Below the pieces are notes generated by a model. It was not told the origin of the DNA. It did no database searches and worked only from the letters and a program-made list of their open reading frames with translations. The translations under genes and the position numbers were made by a program. This document shows, piece by piece, positions 1 to 7,736 of a stretch of 11,864 nucleotides of DNA (position 1 is the stretch's first letter; every line of letters begins with the position of its first letter). The DNA is taken from assembly GCA_027596195.1 (NCBI GenBank), contig JADGJG010000843.1, positions 1 to 11,864 on the forward strand. Direction: 5' to 3'. The DNA comes from Podochytrium sp. JEL0797 (taxonomy: Eukaryota; Chytridiomycota; Chytridiomycetes; Chytridiales; Chytriomycetaceae).

Positions 1-12
1 CCCCCCCCCCCG

Positions 13-79
<67 letters not shown>
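1..79. repeat. poly-C homopolymer tract
   Basis: All 79 bases are C except a single G at position 12. Read on the minus strand, this is a run of G that begins one base after a GTGAGTA splice-donor sequence, so it would lie in an intron of the coiled-coil gene. A pure run of this length at the very edge of the window may be a sequencing or assembly artefact (terminal poly-G reads) and not genomic sequence. Confidence 0.95.
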
Positions 80-80
80 T

Positions 81-86
81 ACTCAC
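81..86 (-). other. Splice donor GTGAGT
   Basis: The coiled-coil reading frame reaches GCC at 89-87 and meets GTGAGTA in phase 0. This is the same donor hexamer used by the first intron of this gene. Beyond it lies only the G run (sense strand), so the intron body and acceptor are not visible. Confidence 0.6.
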
Positions 87-2472
87 GGCAAACAACTCCT
101 CAAGACCCGCTTGATCGTTTTCTGCTTGTTCCAACACGCGGTCCAACTCGTCCTCGTGTTCCCGTTTGAGCAGGTCCATCTGCTGCATCAGTTGTTCGCG
201 CTCCTCCTTCACAGACTCCAGCTGTGATTTGATCCCGTCGACGGACCGCACCTCCGTTTCCAACTCGTTGATTTTGATATCAAGGTCGCCAATCGTGTCA
301 TGACACTCCTCCACCTCCTTGTTCTTCTTGTCCAACACCGTCATGACAGCTTGCAGCTCCGCCTTGACGCGTTGCACCTCAGCACGCAGCGCATCGGTCC
401 CCTCCGACCCTTGATTCCTGGCCGCATTCATTGCAAACACAGCCTGTTCACACGCCGCCTCAGACTCCATCAACGCTTCCTCCGCAAACTGCAACCTCAT
501 CTCCGCATCCTTCACAGCACGTTCCAACTCCGCCTCCCTCGTTTTCGAAAAATGCAACTCCGTCATGGATACTTTGAGCCGCTCTTCCATCTCGCCGACG
601 ACGGCCCCGCGACTTTTGCCTTCACTCACCGCAAAACTCGCATCCATCTCGGCCCGTTCAAGAGCCACCTCCGCATCTCGACACCTCCTCTCTGCCTCCC
701 CCAACCGCTCACTCATCTCGCCATCCCTCGCTTTCAACATATCCACTTCCTTCCCCAACCGCGTAACCACCGTTTCCGCCTGTCCAACCGCCCGCGTGCG
801 TTCCGCTACCTCTCGCTCCAACCTCCCCCGCTCCTCCATCACCAAATCCAACTCCCGCTCCGCATCATCACGTTCCTGTTCGCGATCCTTCACGGCATTT
901 CCCAACCGCTGCGTCTCCTCCTTCAACCTTTTCACAGCCTCTTCCAGCGTCTTACGGTCCCCTTCAACGCGTTTCACTTCAGCCTCCAAGTCCCGCAGTT
1001 GCCCCATCAACCGCTCCTTCACCCCTACGGAGGCAAGCACGGCCTCATCGCGTTCGAATCGTGTTTCATCAACAGCCCCCTTGGCAATCACGACGGCCGA
1101 TTGGAGGAGTTGCAGCTGTGTTTCCTTTTCGGTGAGGAGGTCGAGGAGGGGTGCGAGTTCTTGGCCGGACGCGGATTGGGCAAGGGCGAGGCGGAGGTGG
1201 GTGGTTGTGGAGGTGGAGGCGGCGAGGTGGGCGCGGAGGGTTGTGAGTTCGGAATTGAGGGAGGTGATTTCGGGGTTGGGTTGATCTGAGCTGGTGGTGG
1301 CGGCGGGTGTGGGAGTGGGTTGGGAAGGGGGTGGGGGTTGTGATTTTGCGAATGCGGTCATGCGTGATGTTGTTGCGGGAGGTGGGTGCATGTGCATTTT
1401 CGATAGAGAATCAAGGTAATCCAAATCGTCCATTTCCTCTGTTCGAGCGTCGTCACCGGAATCGGGGTCTTGTGTGGGTGCAATAGGGGGAGTGGGTTTG
1501 AGGATGGATTGGCGTGGTGCGAGGGCGGATTTGAGGGATCGGCCGGGAGCGCGGAAGGGGCTCGCGGAACGGGAATTTGGAATCAGTGGTTGCGGTAGTG
1601 TGGTAGTTGTTGCGGTGGGGTTTCGGGGCTTAGGGGCTTCTTGCCGAGGAGGAGGTGGGGGACGAAGTGGGGGTTGTTGAGTGGGGTGATCGTTTCGAAC
1701 GAGGGACGAATGGATTTTTTTGACGGAGGCGCCTTTGCCGAGACGAAATGTTTCGCTGTCTTCGTCGTCCGTATCGTCGTGATCTTCAACGCGTGTGGTG
1801 ACAGGAAGTGCGGATCGGGGAGCAAATTGGGACGGGGTTGGAGGGGGCGGTGGCTGATGCTGCGGTCGATTGAGGGAAGGTTGGCGAGCAATAGAGGACG
1901 AGGATGTGGCAGCGGTGGGGGTTGGATCGTTGTCGGGAGACAGGATGGGGGGATCTTCGCGGCGCGGAATTTGGAGATGCGGCGGGGGTTGGGTTTGTGG
2001 ACCGCGGGGTGGCCGTGGTCGTTGGTGGAGGACATTGGGAGGCAGCTGCTGTTTTGGATCTCGATTCTCGACGCGTTGGGGAGCGATTCCGTTTTGACTG
2101 GCGGAGATTAAAATTTGTTGAGTTGTAATTCCCGGTTTATGAATTTTCAAATCACCTCCGATTATCCCCCCTCTCCATATCTTGTACTGGGAATTGATCT
2201 GGATTATAAAATTAAATTGATCAGTTTTTCTTTTCTTCGGATCTAGATTCGTGCACACTTTCTCTGCTTTGGTCAGTTCGTTGGGGCGGAATCCTCCTCT
2301 CCGAATCTGTTCTGGACAGCTGGGGTGGGTTTTGATTCTTTGTGGAAGCAGCGCCCGAGGCGCCCCTCGGCGGCAGCTGGCGCCGTTGTCGTTGCGGCGG
2401 AGCGTCTCTTCCCGGAGCGTCTGAGAGAGGCGTCAGTGAACAAACGATCAACTTGGAAGAACTCACAGCCAT
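87..2472 (-). CDS. Large disordered plus coiled-coil protein, 3' end missing
   Basis: I do not recognise this family. The model starts at ATG 2472 with a two-codon exon (2472-2467), then a 46-nt intron (2466-2421), then one exon open from 2420 to 87. It gives 780 residues before a GTGAGT donor at 86-81; the rest lies outside the window. Residues 1 to about 380 look disordered: a basic patch PKKRK at about 63-67 that could act as a nuclear signal, runs of proline, an acidic stretch (EDHDDTDDEDSE), and QSILKP near residue 306. From about 385 onward it is almost uninterrupted heptad-like sequence rich in Glu, Arg, Leu and Val, which suggests a long dimeric coiled coil, perhaps a scaffold or cytoskeletal protein. 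The coiled-coil part is secure. The start is less so, because no other in-frame ATG occurs before 1433 and an AT-rich stretch (about 2098-2190) could be another in-frame intron. Confidence 0.72.
2421..2466 (-). other. 46-nt intron 1 of the large coiled-coil gene
   Basis: On the minus strand it runs from GTGAGTTC to CTCTCTCAG, with a CTGAC branch-like motif about 12 nt before the acceptor. Removing it joins ATG GCT directly to ACG CTC CGG in phase 0, which opens a frame uninterrupted for more than 2.3 kb. The exact frame match to the coiled coil is the main support. Confidence 0.65.
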
Positions 2473-2504
2473 TTCCGTTGGTGCTCATGGTGATCGAGAG
2501 ATGC

Positions 2505-2675
2505 CTGCAAATCTGCCAACGTCCAAATTGATTTCCGCTCGAAAATTCACTTTGAAAATCAACGAGGGCAGACACAACTGTCACCCCAAAGCCCCGCTGC
2601 CCCACATACAAGCTTCGATCTCTATCATCATCAATAACACCTTTGCTTTAGAGGTGATCAAGCTGTTCGCCTTAC
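2505..2675 (-). other. Probable 5' UTR intron of the large coiled-coil gene
   Basis: The minus strand has a strong donor, CAG|GTAAGG, at 2675. Acceptors follow at TTTGCAG (ending 2505) or TTGGCAG (ending 2513), giving an intron of 171 or 163 nt just ahead of the start codons at 2488 and 2472. I saw no ATG in the about 140 nt upstream of the donor, so the first exon would be non-coding. Confidence 0.4.
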
Positions 2676-2882
2676 CTGTCAAAAATGGGGACGGCTGATA
2701 GCCGCGCCCCTCGAGCCCAATCACTCTAAGGAATTTATGATTCGCTTAAAAAGCAGTAAAATACGAACTCAAATGATCTGTGAGGGTGGATGCGTGCAGA
2801 AAGACAGGCTCGGAAAGCCACGGACTAACTAATACCAAGAAATTCGAGGGCCGAGTTCCCTATTTCCCAAACGCAATTCTTC

Positions 2883-2888
2883 TTTATT
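2883..2888 (-). terminator. Poly(A) signal AATAAA of the PH-domain gene
   Basis: AATAAA on the minus strand begins about 30 nt after the TGA stop at 2919-2921, in an AT-rich setting. Confidence 0.7.
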
Positions 2889-2918
2889 TAATAACTTAAG
2901 TTCAACGACTAAAACAAG

Positions 2919-4569
2919 TCAACTAATCGACCCCATCGAGTTTGCCGTTCGCCGAATCGGAGTCGGTGGCGTCGTGCCACTGTCTCCCTGCTGCATCAAT
3001 CGTGGCGATGTCTGTCTCCTCGGCATGGCCTTCTTTGACGTGTCGCTCGGGAAATCAGCGTGTGATTTCCCCGCTCTCGGCGTGAACTGCTCCGTCTCCG
3101 ATTCAGAAAGCCCCGCCGCCTTTGCACGCACAGTGGCGAAATTCCCCGAGTCATTCGACTTTCGCCTTGGACGTGGCGATTTCTTGTTCCCCGCTGATTT
3201 GTATCCAGCGTTCGGAAAGAAGCGCGCATTGCTCGCGCAAATCAGTTTGAGGGCTTCGTTGCTTTCAAGTTCGAGCTTTTCGGACGCGTTGTCGTTTCCA
3301 CTGCCATTGCTGATGGTCAGGGTGCTTAAATCCGGTGTGGGGAACGGGAATATGGTGTCAATCAGGGGTTGAGATTGTTGGTGATGTGTGAGGGATGGTG
3401 TGGATTTGGTGTTTCTGAGCATTGGGCTGGCGCATGAAGACGGGGCGTTGGACATTGCGGGGGATATTTTGGCTGCTGCAAAACAGTCTGCCAGACTGTC
3501 TGGTTTCGATTCGGGGCGGAGAACGGTGATTTTGGGTACTTGTCCGGATTCCGCTGTTGGGGTGTGTCAAATGTTGGGTGTCAGAACTGGACAGGCGTTC
3601 GTCGTATTAATCTTTACCTAGATCATTTTCTTTCCACCCTGCTGCCTTCACAAACGCTGCGATCCATTCCACCTTGAATTCAGCGCTTGACGCGATCAGC
3701 ACCCACATGAACTCTTTGCCGTTGTTGGTTTCATTCACGGCACCTGGTGGAGGCGACAGGCAGAAGGAGTTGGTCCAGAGTCCAAATTCGGCCGGGTTGA
3801 TGATACAGTCGTCGAGTTTGATGATTGCGGTTGCGGTTTTGTCCTGAGTAATTTTCTTCAGAGGTCGAGAGGCAGGGAAAACGGAATCAAGTTCAGAGCA
3901 TACCGTTTTTTCCTTCAGCATATAGGCTTTGTTATCCTTGATCACGATCCATCTTCTCTTCCATTTCATTTCCGCCGCTGCGAAGGAGGAAGGGCGAACA
4001 ATCAAAACCCCAGAATATTGATTCACACGGAGAAGGTCGTTTGGAATAGGATATCGATACTTGAGTTTCAACTGGTGGCAAGCAAAGTATTAGCCCAACA
4101 CAAATAAGGCAGCATGGGCGGGGTTTGCATAATTTCTTACCCCAGCCAATTTTCTCGTGGGCGAATCTTCCTCGTCTTCCACTTTTCCATGAATATCCCA
4201 TCCCGTGCGGTGCAACACGGGTTGTGAGACTGAAAAAATGTCGGTCGCGTCGTTCTGGATTCCCAAGCTCGACAAGCGCACGGAACTCTTGCTATTGCGT
4301 CGACTCTCACTCGATGCAACGGAATCACTCGATTTGTCTTTTGCCGCCGGGGCTGGGGTTGTGGACACAGTTTCACTGCCTCTGCGACTGGTTTGGGTGA
4401 GTGTCGCAACGGATTGGTGAGTCGTTCTTTTTGAGGGGGCTGAACCGCGTCGCACGAGGTGCGGTTCGGGGGGAGATTTGGCTGTTGATGCTTGGAGAAC
4501 CGTCTCAAAAGACGTGTCGATTTCGTATGTGTCGATTGGAGTGGGATCTTGTGGTTGCGAGTTTGCCAT
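2919..4569 (-). CDS. PH-domain protein with Ser-rich flanks
   Basis: Four coding exons: 4569-4141, 4071-3904, 3843-3618 and 3553-2919, giving 485 residues. If the 60-nt segment 3903-3844 is retained, the product is 505 residues. ATG 4569 is chosen because the upstream in-frame codon at 4584 is GTG. Residues 1 to about 140 are Ser/Thr/Pro-rich. A pleckstrin homology domain follows, with the typical pattern of a hydrophobic strand (YSGVLIVRP), the basic KWKRRWIVIKD strand, YMLKEK, a strand AIIKLDDCIINP, then WVLIASSAEFKVEWIAAF carrying the conserved Trp of the C-terminal helix. PH domains usually bind phosphoinositides or proteins, so a membrane-associated adaptor is an inference. The C-terminal third is low-complexity. 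RRxS/T motifs (RRGS twice, RRNS, RRKS, RRQT) flank the domain and could be basophilic kinase sites. The last two junctions fit phase exactly (CTA G|CG GAA). Confidence 0.82.
3554..3617 (-). other. 64-nt intron 3 of the PH-domain gene
   Basis: Minus strand: CTAG|GTAAAG to CCCAACAG|CGG. Without splicing the frame stops at TAA within a few codons. Removal joins G + CG into an Ala codon and continues into the C-terminal exon with no frame conflict. Confidence 0.82.
3844..3903 (-). other. Probable 60-nt in-frame intron inside the PH domain
   Basis: Minus strand: ACG|GTATGC to ATTACTCAG|GAC, phase 0, exactly 20 codons and no stop, so ORF scanning reads through it. Without it the domain reads YMLKEKT-DKTATAIIKLDDC, a typical PH strand 3, short turn, strand 4 arrangement. 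With it, 20 non-conserved residues are inserted in that turn. Retention as an alternative isoform cannot be excluded. Confidence 0.6.
4072..4140 (-). other. 69-nt intron 1 of the PH-domain gene
   Basis: Minus strand: GGG|GTAAGA to TTGCCACCAG|TTG, with a CTAATAC branch-like motif about 20 nt before the acceptor. The unspliced frame stops within the intron. Splicing in phase 0 joins the Ser-rich N-terminus to LKLKYRYPIP at the PH domain. Confidence 0.88.
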
Positions 4570-4663
4570 TGTTCCGCACCTCACTGCTTTTTTCTTTCCT
4601 TTTTAAGTAACAATCACTTCAAATTAGAGCTTCAAAAAAAATGCTATTGGTTCCAGTTTATTT
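4570..4663 (-). promoter_or_regulatory. Short intergenic promoter of the PH-domain gene
   Basis: Only 94 bp separate the stop of the upstream coiled-coil gene from the ATG of the PH gene, both on the minus strand. The gap contains the upstream gene's AATAAA and, closer to the start, a TATA-like ACTTAAAAAGG about 40 nt before the ATG. Transcript overlap or read-through is likely given the spacing. Confidence 0.4.
4657..4662 (-). terminator. Poly(A) signal AATAAA of the 376-aa coiled-coil gene
   Basis: AATAAA on the minus strand starts one base after the TAA stop codon (4666-4664). The very short distance implies a short 3' UTR. Confidence 0.6.
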
Positions 4664-5794
4664 TTAAACCGGCTCCTTTGTACAGGCGCATCCAAACGGC
4701 CAGCGCCATAGATCTTTTTTCGCAACGTTTGTGACGTGTTTCTGACATGCTGAATTATCGACTGGCGCAACGCCAATTTTATCATGCTCTTCATGCGTTT
4801 GCGTTGAATGATCAACAAGTGTTTGTCCCTCAGTTTCAAGATTCGCGTCCTCCTTCCGCACAACAGGACCATCATCTGACTGTGTCGCCTTCTCACACCA
4901 CTCAATCTTGCGGACTTGATTCTGGATTCCAGATGCCAGCAACTGATCCATTCTATCCCCGCCACAGCTCAACTCTTCCATGCGTTGCATATGCTGATGT
5001 TCTGCTATGATTTCTTGGTATTCTGCAACAATTCGGCGGAGCTCAGCTCGCTCCTTTATCACGGATTCGAGATGCACCGTCACTTTCGTCAGCTTGTCGG
5101 CAGACTCACTTGCCAAAGTCCGTACCGCAGAAGAATCAGGATTGACTCTCGAAGCCGTGGACCTTCTCGATCCCTTGTTGACAATAGGCGACATGAGCCC
5201 TCCGACACTCGCGTGGCTGAAATCACACGCAGATACGCTCCTGTTGGACCTTTTGAGCTCCTGACATTCCATTTGGAGAGACTGGTATTTGAGAAACAGA
5301 ATCCTGGCACGGTTTCGTTCCTGTCGAACAGCTTTTTGCATAATTTCCATGACGTTGGGTCCCGCGTTTGCCAAGAGACTCGACACGGATCCACTCAGTT
5401 GCTGTTCCAGCTCGACAAGATCAAACCCACTGTCGTCAACGACCTCAATCTCCCTCTTTTGCTTCCTTGCCGCATCAGTTAACTCTGTCTGGAGACGCGC
5501 ACATTTCTCTTTCCAAGAATCCATCTCTTCCCCGGCCACGCGAACGGCATGCTGAAGCCCTTGATTCTCTTGCACGCAAGTTCGCACGCGTTTCACAGAG
5601 GCAGATAGGTCTGCTTCGGTTTCGCGGTGTTTATTTTGTAGGGTTGTGAGGAGGTGTTCCGTGTGTTGGAGTTGGAGGAGTGTTGTGGCGCGGGTTTCGT
5701 GTTCGGTGATGAGGCGGTGGGTTAGGTCTTGGATTTGGATTTCGAGAGCAGAGGGGTAGAGTTGTGAGGGTGCAGGTGGTATAGATTGTGCCAT
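4664..5794 (-). CDS. 376-aa coiled-coil protein with TQT motifs
   Basis: Single uninterrupted frame. ATG 5794 is chosen because the preceding in-frame codon (5797) is GTG. I do not recognise the family. A short Pro-containing N-terminus is followed by coiled coil at about 15-115, a second helical stretch at about 150-185, a Ser-rich linker (about 183-222) and a third coiled coil at about 225-275. The C-terminal 100 residues look flexible and contain KATQSD (302-307) and HSTQTHE (329-335), which resemble the TQT-anchored recognition motif of dynein light chain LC8. If real, this would point to a dynein-linked or LC8-dimerised scaffold; that is inference. The last residues (DLWRWPFGCAC) are oddly aromatic and Cys-rich. 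Its promoter is shared divergently with the seven-transmembrane gene, and the PH gene follows 94 bp downstream on the same strand. Confidence 0.82.
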   Translation of the reverse strand: MAQSIPPAPSQLYPSALEIQIQDLTHRLITEHETRATTLLQLQHTEHLLTTLQNKHRETEADLSASVKRVRTCVQENQGLQHAVRVAGEEMDSWKEKCARLQTELTDAARKQKREIEVVDDSGFDLVELEQQLSGSVSSLLANAGPNVMEIMQKAVRQERNRARILFLKYQSLQMECQELKRSNRSVSACDFSHASVGGLMSPIVNKGSRRSTASRVNPDSSAVRTLASESADKLTKVTVHLESVIKERAELRRIVAEYQEIIAEHQHMQRMEELSCGGDRMDQLLASGIQNQVRKIEWCEKATQSDDGPVVRKEDANLETEGQTLVDHSTQTHEEHDKIGVAPVDNSACQKHVTNVAKKDLWRWPFGCACTKEPV

Positions 5795-5972
5795 CACGTA
5801 TATTGACTTTTTGGTGTTGGCTTCTGGAAACTTGTCTGGAAATCGCCAAAGTTTACGAATTTGGGAAATGCTCGATTATTGCTCCATGGCAGTTTGAGAA
5901 TGGAGAGAGGTGAAAGGGAAGTGGAAGGGAAGTCCGCTTGGATGTCACTTTGGCAGTGCAAGTTTCCCAAAA
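5795..5972. promoter_or_regulatory. Divergent promoter between the coiled-coil and 7TM genes
   Basis: This 178-bp gap lies between two start codons pointing away from each other, so it probably drives both genes. No clear TATA box was seen. On the plus strand it carries ATGs before the chosen start, including one at 5886 that opens a tiny ATG GCA GTT TGA frame and one at 5900 out of frame with the main protein. These would matter only if transcription starts upstream of them. Confidence 0.5.
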
Positions 5973-7194
5973 ATGCCCGTGTTGCTCGACGATCCCAAAG
6001 CGCAGCCGCCGCATCTCTTTGCAGCCGTGATGCCCGAAATGTTTCTCTCCAAGAGCATCGATTGGATGTTCCCCGTGTCCTGGCACCAAACAATGAACTT
6101 TGTCTGGGGCGTCCAAATCTGGATCTTGTTTCTGCACTGTCTGTACTTGCGGCGGTGGCTTCCGCGGCAGTGGGAGAGTTCTCGCGAGGTTGAAGAAGAG
6201 ATGTATAGTCGAGAAGCGGGGGTCGAGTTGGAGCAGCTGAGCAAGGATGAGGAGGAAGGTGCCGTTGCGGTGAAACCAGCACCTGCCGTGCGGAGATGGT
6301 CCGTGCCGTTCTCAGTCTGGCAGTTTTGGATCATGCTGGCCACACATTCCCTCTTTTACGTGGCAGAACTAGACTGCACGGCAATCACGATCAAATACGT
6401 ACCGATGGGTGAGACAATATGGTACGATTCTGGCGGGCACCTGGGACTTACTCAGTTTATTGACAGCGTACCACCATTACCTCGCTTTATTCGTATTCCT
6501 GGCATATTCAACGAACGTCAACTCCCTCTGCATCTCCACTCTCTTTCCATTTGTCCTGCACAACCTCTTTTGGGTCTTGGGCGCAACCGATTACACGTTG
6601 CTCTTTTGGTACAACATCAGCATGTTTGCCTGTGGCATGACTACAATGTCTCTCGCGATTGCGATGTTTGTATTGAATCGCCATCACACCTCAAACCGCG
6701 CCTCCGCGCTGCCGTCCGATTCTTCGGCTGCCCGACCGCGAATGTTTGCGGCACCCATCACCCCATTCTTATCCTTCGTCGCCCTCGCGATCGCGTCGAC
6801 AAATTACTATACCTATTGTCGCTACTACAACGGCGTCGTATGCGATCGCAGCTCATTGCTGTCACTAGACTCTGTGACCAACAAAACGCGATGGAGTGTG
6901 GTGGTGTTTGTCATATTTGTTTCAACAACGTGTGTGGTCGGGTGGGTCATGGGAACGAGTCGGTGGTTCCGAGGAGTGGTGGAATCGGAGACTGCGATGG
7001 CATTTTCAGAAACGCGGTATTGGGTCGATGGCAAGTGGGTCGGTGGTGGGAGGGTGTCTCCTATGGGTACGATTGGACAATTGATTGGGATCGAGAGTGG
7101 ATCGGATTTGGTGCGGGGGTTCGGGGCCAGGGTGAGGGGAGTGATGGGGAGTCGGGACACTTGGGAGAAGATGATGCAAAATCGGTCGTCATAA
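5973..7194 (+). CDS. Predicted seven-transmembrane protein, family unknown
   Basis: Two exons, 5973-6408 and 6467-7194, give 387 residues ending in TAA at 7192-7194. The start is the first in-frame ATG, in an AAAAATG context. Hydrophobic segments lie at about 42-59, 115-133, 148-165, 168-184, 190-215, 240-262 and 288-308. Charges suggest an outside N-terminus: RRW..R after segment 1 and the NRHH...RPR loop after segment 5 would face the cytosol, while the 6-7 loop with two Cys and an N-glycosylation sequon (NKT, 284-286) would face out. That is the topology of G-protein-coupled receptors, but I see no family signature such as DRY or NPxxY, so receptor function is not claimed. The long first cytosolic loop (about 60-114) is acidic and the C-tail of about 80 residues is Gly-rich. 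It could equally be a channel-like or lipid-handling membrane protein. Confidence 0.7.
6409..6466 (+). other. 58-nt intron of the 7TM gene
   Basis: GATGG|GTGAGA to TTATTGACAG|CGTACC, with a CTTAC branch-like motif about 18 nt before the acceptor. The phase-1 join (G + CG = Ala) links YVPM to AYHHYLALFVF and keeps the downstream frame. The nearer CTCAG at 6451-6455 would put a stop codon almost at once, so it is not used in this model. Confidence 0.72.
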
Positions 7195-7587
7195 AGTACA
7201 CATGCATTCTGAGTATGGAAAGGTACAAGCTTGTGTTCCCCTCCGAGATAAGGATGCGACCAATTCACTAAATGGGGTCGAGCCTCCAGTGCCACCCAAA
7301 GCTCGTTTTTGACTCGGAGGGAGCGTGGACGGAAATTACCAAGCGTTATCCGTTATCGAACCTGATGTACACAGAATGACTCTTCCATGGCTTTCCGTCT
7401 CTGATTACTCACCATTGTTTGGCTTGACCCCTCGAATCTTAGTGCGCCTGGAAAATTTCGTTGTTTATCAGGCTGATATTTTTCTTCTGCAAGACCGAAG
7501 CGTTGAAGGGCTCGCAAATACAGGCTAAAACGAAGGGAAAACGAAAGACAAACGATTTTGCTCCCAATTGTCGAAATGGCAAAGAGA

Positions 7588-7609
7588 GCCCCCGCCTGGC
7601 CCCCGCCTG
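7588..7609 (+). repeat. Tandem 11-bp repeat, GCCCCCGCCTG x2
   Basis: Two perfect head-to-tail copies (7588-7598 and 7599-7609) lie about 80 bp upstream of the TATA box. Each contains CCCCGC, the complement of GCGGGG, which fits the SYGGRG consensus of Mig1/CreA-type zinc-finger repressors. The repeat is certain; the binding role is a guess. Confidence 0.9.
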
Positions 7610-7686
7610 GGCGCCGCTATTACAAATTGTATGTGACGAGGTATGTGAACAAAAAAAATTTCATCATTTGTCTGTAAAAACTCGTC

Positions 7687-7694
7687 TATAAAAA
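7687..7694 (+). promoter_or_regulatory. TATA box of UNC-93 copy 1
   Basis: TATAAAAA lies 43 nt before the start codon in an A-rich leader that ends AACACAAC-ATG. The equivalent position in copy 2 has TATATATAAA. Confidence 0.55.
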
Positions 7695-7736
7695 TGGGGA
7701 GACCTTATCCGAAAGATATCGAAAAAACAACACAAC

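Larger units (their letters stand above)
2473..2918. promoter_or_regulatory. Upstream region of the large coiled-coil gene
   Basis: This 446-bp gap separates the PH-domain gene's 3' end from the coiled-coil gene's start; both are on the minus strand. It holds the PH gene's poly(A) signal (2883-2888), a probable 5' UTR intron, and an ATG at 2488 that is out of frame with the main protein. After intron 1 is removed, that ATG would open a 73-residue Pro/Gln/Arg/Ser-rich frame ending at 2221. No clear TATA box was seen and no other gene is supported. Confidence 0.5.
7195..7736 (+). promoter_or_regulatory. Intergenic region and promoter of UNC-93 copy 1
   Basis: No gene is supported in these 542 bp. 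A possible TATA box, TATAAAAA, sits at 7687-7694, about 43 nt before the ATG. Farther upstream there are GATA-type sites (7247-7252, and two on the minus strand at 7344-7357) and a perfect tandem 11-mer at 7588-7609. No clear AATAAA for the 7TM gene was found; CATAAA overlaps its stop codon. Confidence 0.55.

Noticed and set aside
300..1289. 329-residue plus-strand open frame opposite the coiled-coil gene
   Set aside because: It is antisense to a heptad-rich coding region. Its Leu/His/Arg/Pro composition is what the complement of Glu/Lys/Val codons gives, and strong third-position bias keeps stops out.
1583..2035. 150-residue minus-strand frame starting ATG TCC TCC ACC
   Set aside because: It overlaps the coiled-coil gene in another frame. 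No good donor was found that would shift it into the coiled-coil frame, which is already open there.
5910..5972. Upstream extension of the 7TM protein
   Set aside because: The extension would begin with GTG, and the first in-frame ATG is 5973.
6451..6455. CTCAG as acceptor for the 7TM gene intron
   Set aside because: From the GTGAGA donor it yields the wrong phase and an immediate TGA; TTGACAG at 6460-6466 restores the frame.
7325..7691. Short plus-strand open frames between the 7TM and UNC-93 genes
   Set aside because: They have low-complexity or unremarkable translations, overlap promoter elements, and show no coding-type codon use.
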